From Rhizobacter sp. (GTDB lineage Bacteria; Pseudomonadota; Gammaproteobacteria; Burkholderiales; Burkholderiaceae_C), in assembly GCA_025360945.1 (NCBI GenBank), contig JANYBE010000348.1, forward strand, positions 1-8,818: DNA of 8,818 bases, read 5' to 3'. Numbering within the stretch: the first letter of the stretch is position 1; each line of letters begins with the position of its first letter. Of the stretch, positions 6,676 through 8,818 are shown piece after piece. The notes below the pieces were generated by a model. The model was not told where the DNA came from and ran no database searches. It saw nothing but the letters and a program-made list of their open reading frames with translations. A program made the position numbers and the translations under genes.

Positions 6676-7585
6676 AAATTCGCCCGCACAGGTAGGTCCA
6701 GACGAAGGCTGCGGCGGCCTGGCTGGTCAGCTCTGCATGGTCGTAAGGCGGCGCGACCTCGACGCAGTCCATGCCGACAAAAGGCAGGGCAGCGAGCTCT
6801 TCGAGAAGGCTCAGCACCTGGTTGCTCGTCATGCCACCGGGCTCGGGCGTGCCGGTGCCTGGCGCGAAGGCCGGGTCGAGACAGTCGATGTCAAGGCTCA
6901 GGTAGACGGGCGGGTTAGCGTGCGCGGCGAGCCGCGTGCGGATCGCGCCGAGCACGCCGGCGAGTTGCCTCGGGCTCTCCAGGCCGCGCAAATCACGCGC
7001 TGTGAAGATCTGGCCGCCCTGATCGCTGACGTACTCGCGCGCCGCGCGCATGCCGGCCGAGCGGATGCCGAGTTGCGTGATGCACTCGTTGATGACCAGC
7101 CCTTCGCGCATCGCTTCGTACACCCAGGTGCCGTGGCCACTTGGCTCGCCGAAGTGATCCGTCCAGGTGTCGCAATGGGCGTCGAAATGAATCAGCGCCA
7201 GCGGCCGGCCGAGCCACGCGCGGTAGCACCGCAGCAGCGCCAGTGTGATCGAGTGGTCACCGCCGAGCCAGCACATATGGTGCGCGCTGATCAGCTCGGC
7301 CACGAGCGGGTGCATCGCGGCGCGCATGCCTTCGAGGCTCGTGTTCGGCAGCGCCAAGTCGCCGGCATCGCCCAGTGCGCCTAGCGGCGACACGTCGAAC
7401 AGCGGATGCGTCGCATCGCACAGCATATGGCTCGCCGCGCGGATCGCGCGCGGGCCGAAGCGTGCGCCGGGCCGGTTCGTCACCGCGCCATCCCACGCGA
7501 CACCGGCAACGACGAATGGCGTGGCGAGCGAGGGCGCCGGGGCCCTCAGGAATGTGCTCTGAGAGAGGAACGCAAATGAGGTCAT
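6647..7585 (-). CDS. speB: Agmatinase-family ureohydrolase (SpeB-like)
   Basis: Manganese-dependent ureohydrolase of the arginase/agmatinase family, 312 aa with the chosen start, matching agmatinase length. Agmatinase hydrolyses agmatine to putrescine and urea. All six expected metal ligands are visible: H111 in GGDHS, D135, H137 and D139 in FDAHCDTW, and D232 and D234 in SLDIDCLDP. H151 in SGHGTW, PGTGTPEPGG at 242-251, and E276 in DCVEVAP also fit agmatinases rather than arginases. The ATG at 7585 is chosen because the family domain (TPFVVAG, from residue 22) follows soon after, but it has no clear Shine-Dalgarno and the frame is open for 85 more codons upstream. The TGA lies inside the 3' end of the convergent Lrp-type gene. 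Guanidinobutyrase or another guanidino-acid ureohydrolase is an alternative, since these share the motifs; either product (putrescine or GABA) fits the neighbouring operon. Confidence 0.88.
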   Translation of the reverse strand: MTSFAFLSQSTFLRAPAPSLATPFVVAGVAWDGAVTNRPGARFGPRAIRAASHMLCDATHPLFDVSPLGALGDAGDLALPNTSLEGMRAAMHPLVAELISAHHMCWLGGDHSITLALLRCYRAWLGRPLALIHFDAHCDTWTDHFGEPSGHGTWVYEAMREGLVINECITQLGIRSAGMRAAREYVSDQGGQIFTARDLRGLESPRQLAGVLGAIRTRLAAHANPPVYLSLDIDCLDPAFAPGTGTPEPGGMTSNQVLSLLEELAALPFVGMDCVEVAPPYDHAELTSQAAAAFVWTYLCGRISREATPSSF

Positions 7586-7784
7586 TTGGCGGCAGATGAT
7601 ACGGGCCGATGCGGCACCGGCCTCGACGAGCTTGTGTGCTGCCCGTGGCGACTGCCCCGTTTCACGGGCGACAGCGCGAGTTTCACATTGCAAAATCATC
7701 GCATGCTGCGCTGCCGCAATTTCTTTCATGAACTGAGAATCAAGCACCGCATTGTGGAAAATAGTACTTAACCTGTTGATTTCA

Positions 7785-7812
7785 TTCAAAGACAATTTTA
7801 GTCTTATATAAG
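7785..7812 (+). promoter_or_regulatory. aceA: Candidate sigma-70 promoter for aceA
   Basis: TTCAAA (7785-7790, four of six bases matching TTGACA) and TATAAG (7807-7812, five of six matching TATAAT) are 16 bp apart in the most AT-rich part of the window. Transcription would begin near 7819, leaving a leader of about 75 nt before the aceA ATG. The assignment rests on consensus matching by eye. Confidence 0.45.
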
Positions 7813-7823
7813 ATACAAGTCTT
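7789..7823. repeat. Nested inverted and direct repeats overlapping the aceA promoter (operator candidate)
   Basis: TCTTATATAAGA (7802-7813) is a perfect 12-bp palindrome covering the candidate -10. AAGAC (7789-7793) and GTCTT (7801-7805) form an inverted pair across 7 nt in the spacer. AGTCTT occurs at 7800-7805 and again at 7818-7823, 18 bp apart, spanning the -10 to the likely start point. A repressor bound here would block polymerase. No specific regulator can be named from the sequence. Confidence 0.4.
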
Positions 7824-7894
7824 TTCAACGGCGTTCGCAATCGTTATTCTTGAGCCCAGTCACCTCGTTTCTCTTCATCGCACTGGAGCTCTCC

Positions 7895-8818
7895 ATGACC
7901 ACACTGACCCGCGACCAACAGATTGCCGCCCTCAAGAGAGACTGGGCAGAGAACCCGCGCTGGAAGGGCATCAAGCGCAGCTACAGCGCTGCCGACGTGG
8001 TGCGCCTGCGCGGCTCGATCCAACCCGAGCACACGCTGGCTCGCCGTGGTGCCGAGAAGCTGTGGAACCTAGTCAATACTGAGCCCTTCGTCAACACGCT
8101 GGGTGCGCTGACCGGCAACCAGGCGATGCAGCAGGTCAAGGCCGGCCTGAAGGCAATCTACCTATCGGGCTGGCAGGTCGCAGGTGACGCCAACTCGGCC
8201 GGCGAGATGTACCCGGACCAGTCGCTGTATCCGGCCAATTCCGTGCCTATGGTCGTCAAGCGCATCAACAACACCTTCACGCGCGCCGACCAAATCCAGT
8301 GGTCCGAAGGCAAGAACGACATCGACTTCTTTGCGCCGATCGTGGCGGATGCCGAAGCCGGCTTCGGCGGCGTGCTGAATGCGTTCGAGTTGATGAAGTC
8401 GATGATCGAAGCGGGCGCGGCGGGCGTGCACTTCGAGGACCAACTCGCCTCGGTGAAGAAGTGCGGCCACATGGGTGGCAAGGTGCTGGTGCCGACGCGC
8501 GAAGCGAATGCCAAGCTGATCGCCGCCCGCCTCGCGGCGGACGTGATGGGCGTGCCCACGCTCGTGATCGCGCGCACCGACGCCGAAGCGGCCGACCTGG
8601 TGACCAGCGATGTCGATGACAACGACAAGGGCTTCCTGACCGGCGAGCGCACGGTCGAGGGCTTCTACCGCACCAGCCCGGGCCTCGAGCAGGCGATCTC
8701 GCGCGGCCTCGCGTACTCGGAGTACGCCGACATGGTGTGGTGCGAAACCGGCAAGCCGGACCTGGCCTTCGCGAAGAAGTTCGCCGACGCGATCCACGCC
8801 AAGTTCCCGGGCAAGCTG
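7895..8818 (+). CDS. aceA: Isocitrate lyase, C-terminus cut off by the window
   Basis: Isocitrate lyase splits isocitrate to glyoxylate and succinate, the first glyoxylate-shunt step, needed for growth on acetate, fatty acids and other C2-yielding substrates. The window holds 308 codons; E. coli AceA has 434, so about 70% is present. The family signature KKCGHMGGK begins at residue 188 with the catalytic cysteine at C190. Other landmarks are SGWQVAGDAN at 91-100 and the metal-binding aspartate region VADAEAGFGG at 150-159. TLVIARTDA at 222-230 and VWCETGKPD at 281-289 are also typical of the enzyme. ATG at 7895 is preceded by GGAG with 6-nt spacing (CTGGAGCTCTCC). The gene is transcribed away from the agmatinase gene and has its own AT-rich upstream region, so it is a separate unit from the polyamine operon. 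The identification is secure. Confidence 0.97.
   Translation, partial: MTTLTRDQQIAALKRDWAENPRWKGIKRSYSAADVVRLRGSIQPEHTLARRGAEKLWNLVNTEPFVNTLGALTGNQAMQQVKAGLKAIYLSGWQVAGDANSAGEMYPDQSLYPANSVPMVVKRINNTFTRADQIQWSEGKNDIDFFAPIVADAEAGFGGVLNAFELMKSMIEAGAAGVHFEDQLASVKKCGHMGGKVLVPTREANAKLIAARLAADVMGVPTLVIARTDAEAADLVTSDVDDNDKGFLTGERTVEGFYRTSPGLEQAISRGLAYSEYADMVWCETGKPDLAFAKKFADAIHAKFPGKL

Larger units (their letters stand above)
7586..7894. promoter_or_regulatory. 309-bp divergent intergenic region between the agmatinase gene and aceA, AT-rich on the right
   Basis: The left part (about 7586-7735) has ordinary GC-rich composition and stays open in the agmatinase frame, so it could encode an N-terminal extension, although I see no recognisable domain. 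The right part (about 7736-7850) is much richer in A and T than anything else in the window. It carries the candidate aceA promoter with nested repeats at 7785-7823. The aceA ribosome-binding site GGAG (7886-7889 region) closes the segment. I see no supportable small gene or RNA gene here. Promoters for both flanking genes are expected in this region; only the aceA one shows a plausible candidate. Confidence 0.6.

Noticed and set aside
7586..7771. Possible 61-codon plus-strand gene starting with TTG
   Set aside because: It has no ribosome-binding site, a rare start codon, no recognisable domain, and runs into the aceA promoter region.
8158..8797. Minus-strand open frames opposite aceA
   Set aside because: They are antisense to unmistakable isocitrate lyase sequence, with no independent support.

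Overview
The window is GC-rich, densely packed bacterial DNA, most likely from a betaproteobacterium of the Burkholderia/Paraburkholderia type. That placement is an inference from codon use, gene content and protein style; no rRNA or other marker is present. It holds eight genes, two of them cut by the window edges. There is no sign of tRNA or rRNA genes, insertion sequences, CRISPR arrays or phage.

Positions 1-6036 hold a tightly spaced minus-strand polyamine (putrescine) catabolic operon. In transcription order it encodes an omega-amino-acid:pyruvate class-III aminotransferase (6036-4672), a PuuB-like FAD amine oxidoreductase (4610-3309), a PuuD-like gamma-glutamyl-GABA hydrolase (3306-2515), a PuuA-like gamma-glutamylpolyamine synthetase of the glutamine synthetase fold (2415-1048), and a second, SpuC-like class-III aminotransferase (1022 to beyond the left edge). 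Gaps are 61, 2, 99 and 25 nt. The set covers glutamylation, oxidation and deglutamylation of putrescine to GABA, plus two transaminases for putrescine, GABA or beta-alanine-type amines. No PuuC/PauC aldehyde dehydrogenase is present in the visible part.

Positions 6037-6195 are a divergent control region containing a perfect 6+4+6 dyad that abuts the Shine-Dalgarno of the operon's first gene. An Lrp/AsnC-family regulator (6196-6675, plus strand) diverges from the operon and is its natural candidate regulator. Its 3' end overlaps by 29 bp the convergent 3' end of an agmatinase/ureohydrolase gene (7585-6647, minus strand). Agmatinase makes putrescine and urea from agmatine, so the locus could connect arginine/agmatine breakdown to the putrescine operon.

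Positions 7586-7894 are a non-coding region whose right half is markedly AT-rich and carries a candidate promoter with overlapping inverted and direct repeats. It leads into aceA, isocitrate lyase (from 7895, cut by the right edge after 308 codons), the first enzyme of the glyoxylate shunt. Polyamine breakdown ends in succinate and aceA handles C2 carbon, so the neighbourhood is one of alternative carbon/nitrogen source use. Nothing shows that aceA is co-regulated with the polyamine genes. I see no clearly novel system here; the interest lies in the gene combination and the regulatory DNA.
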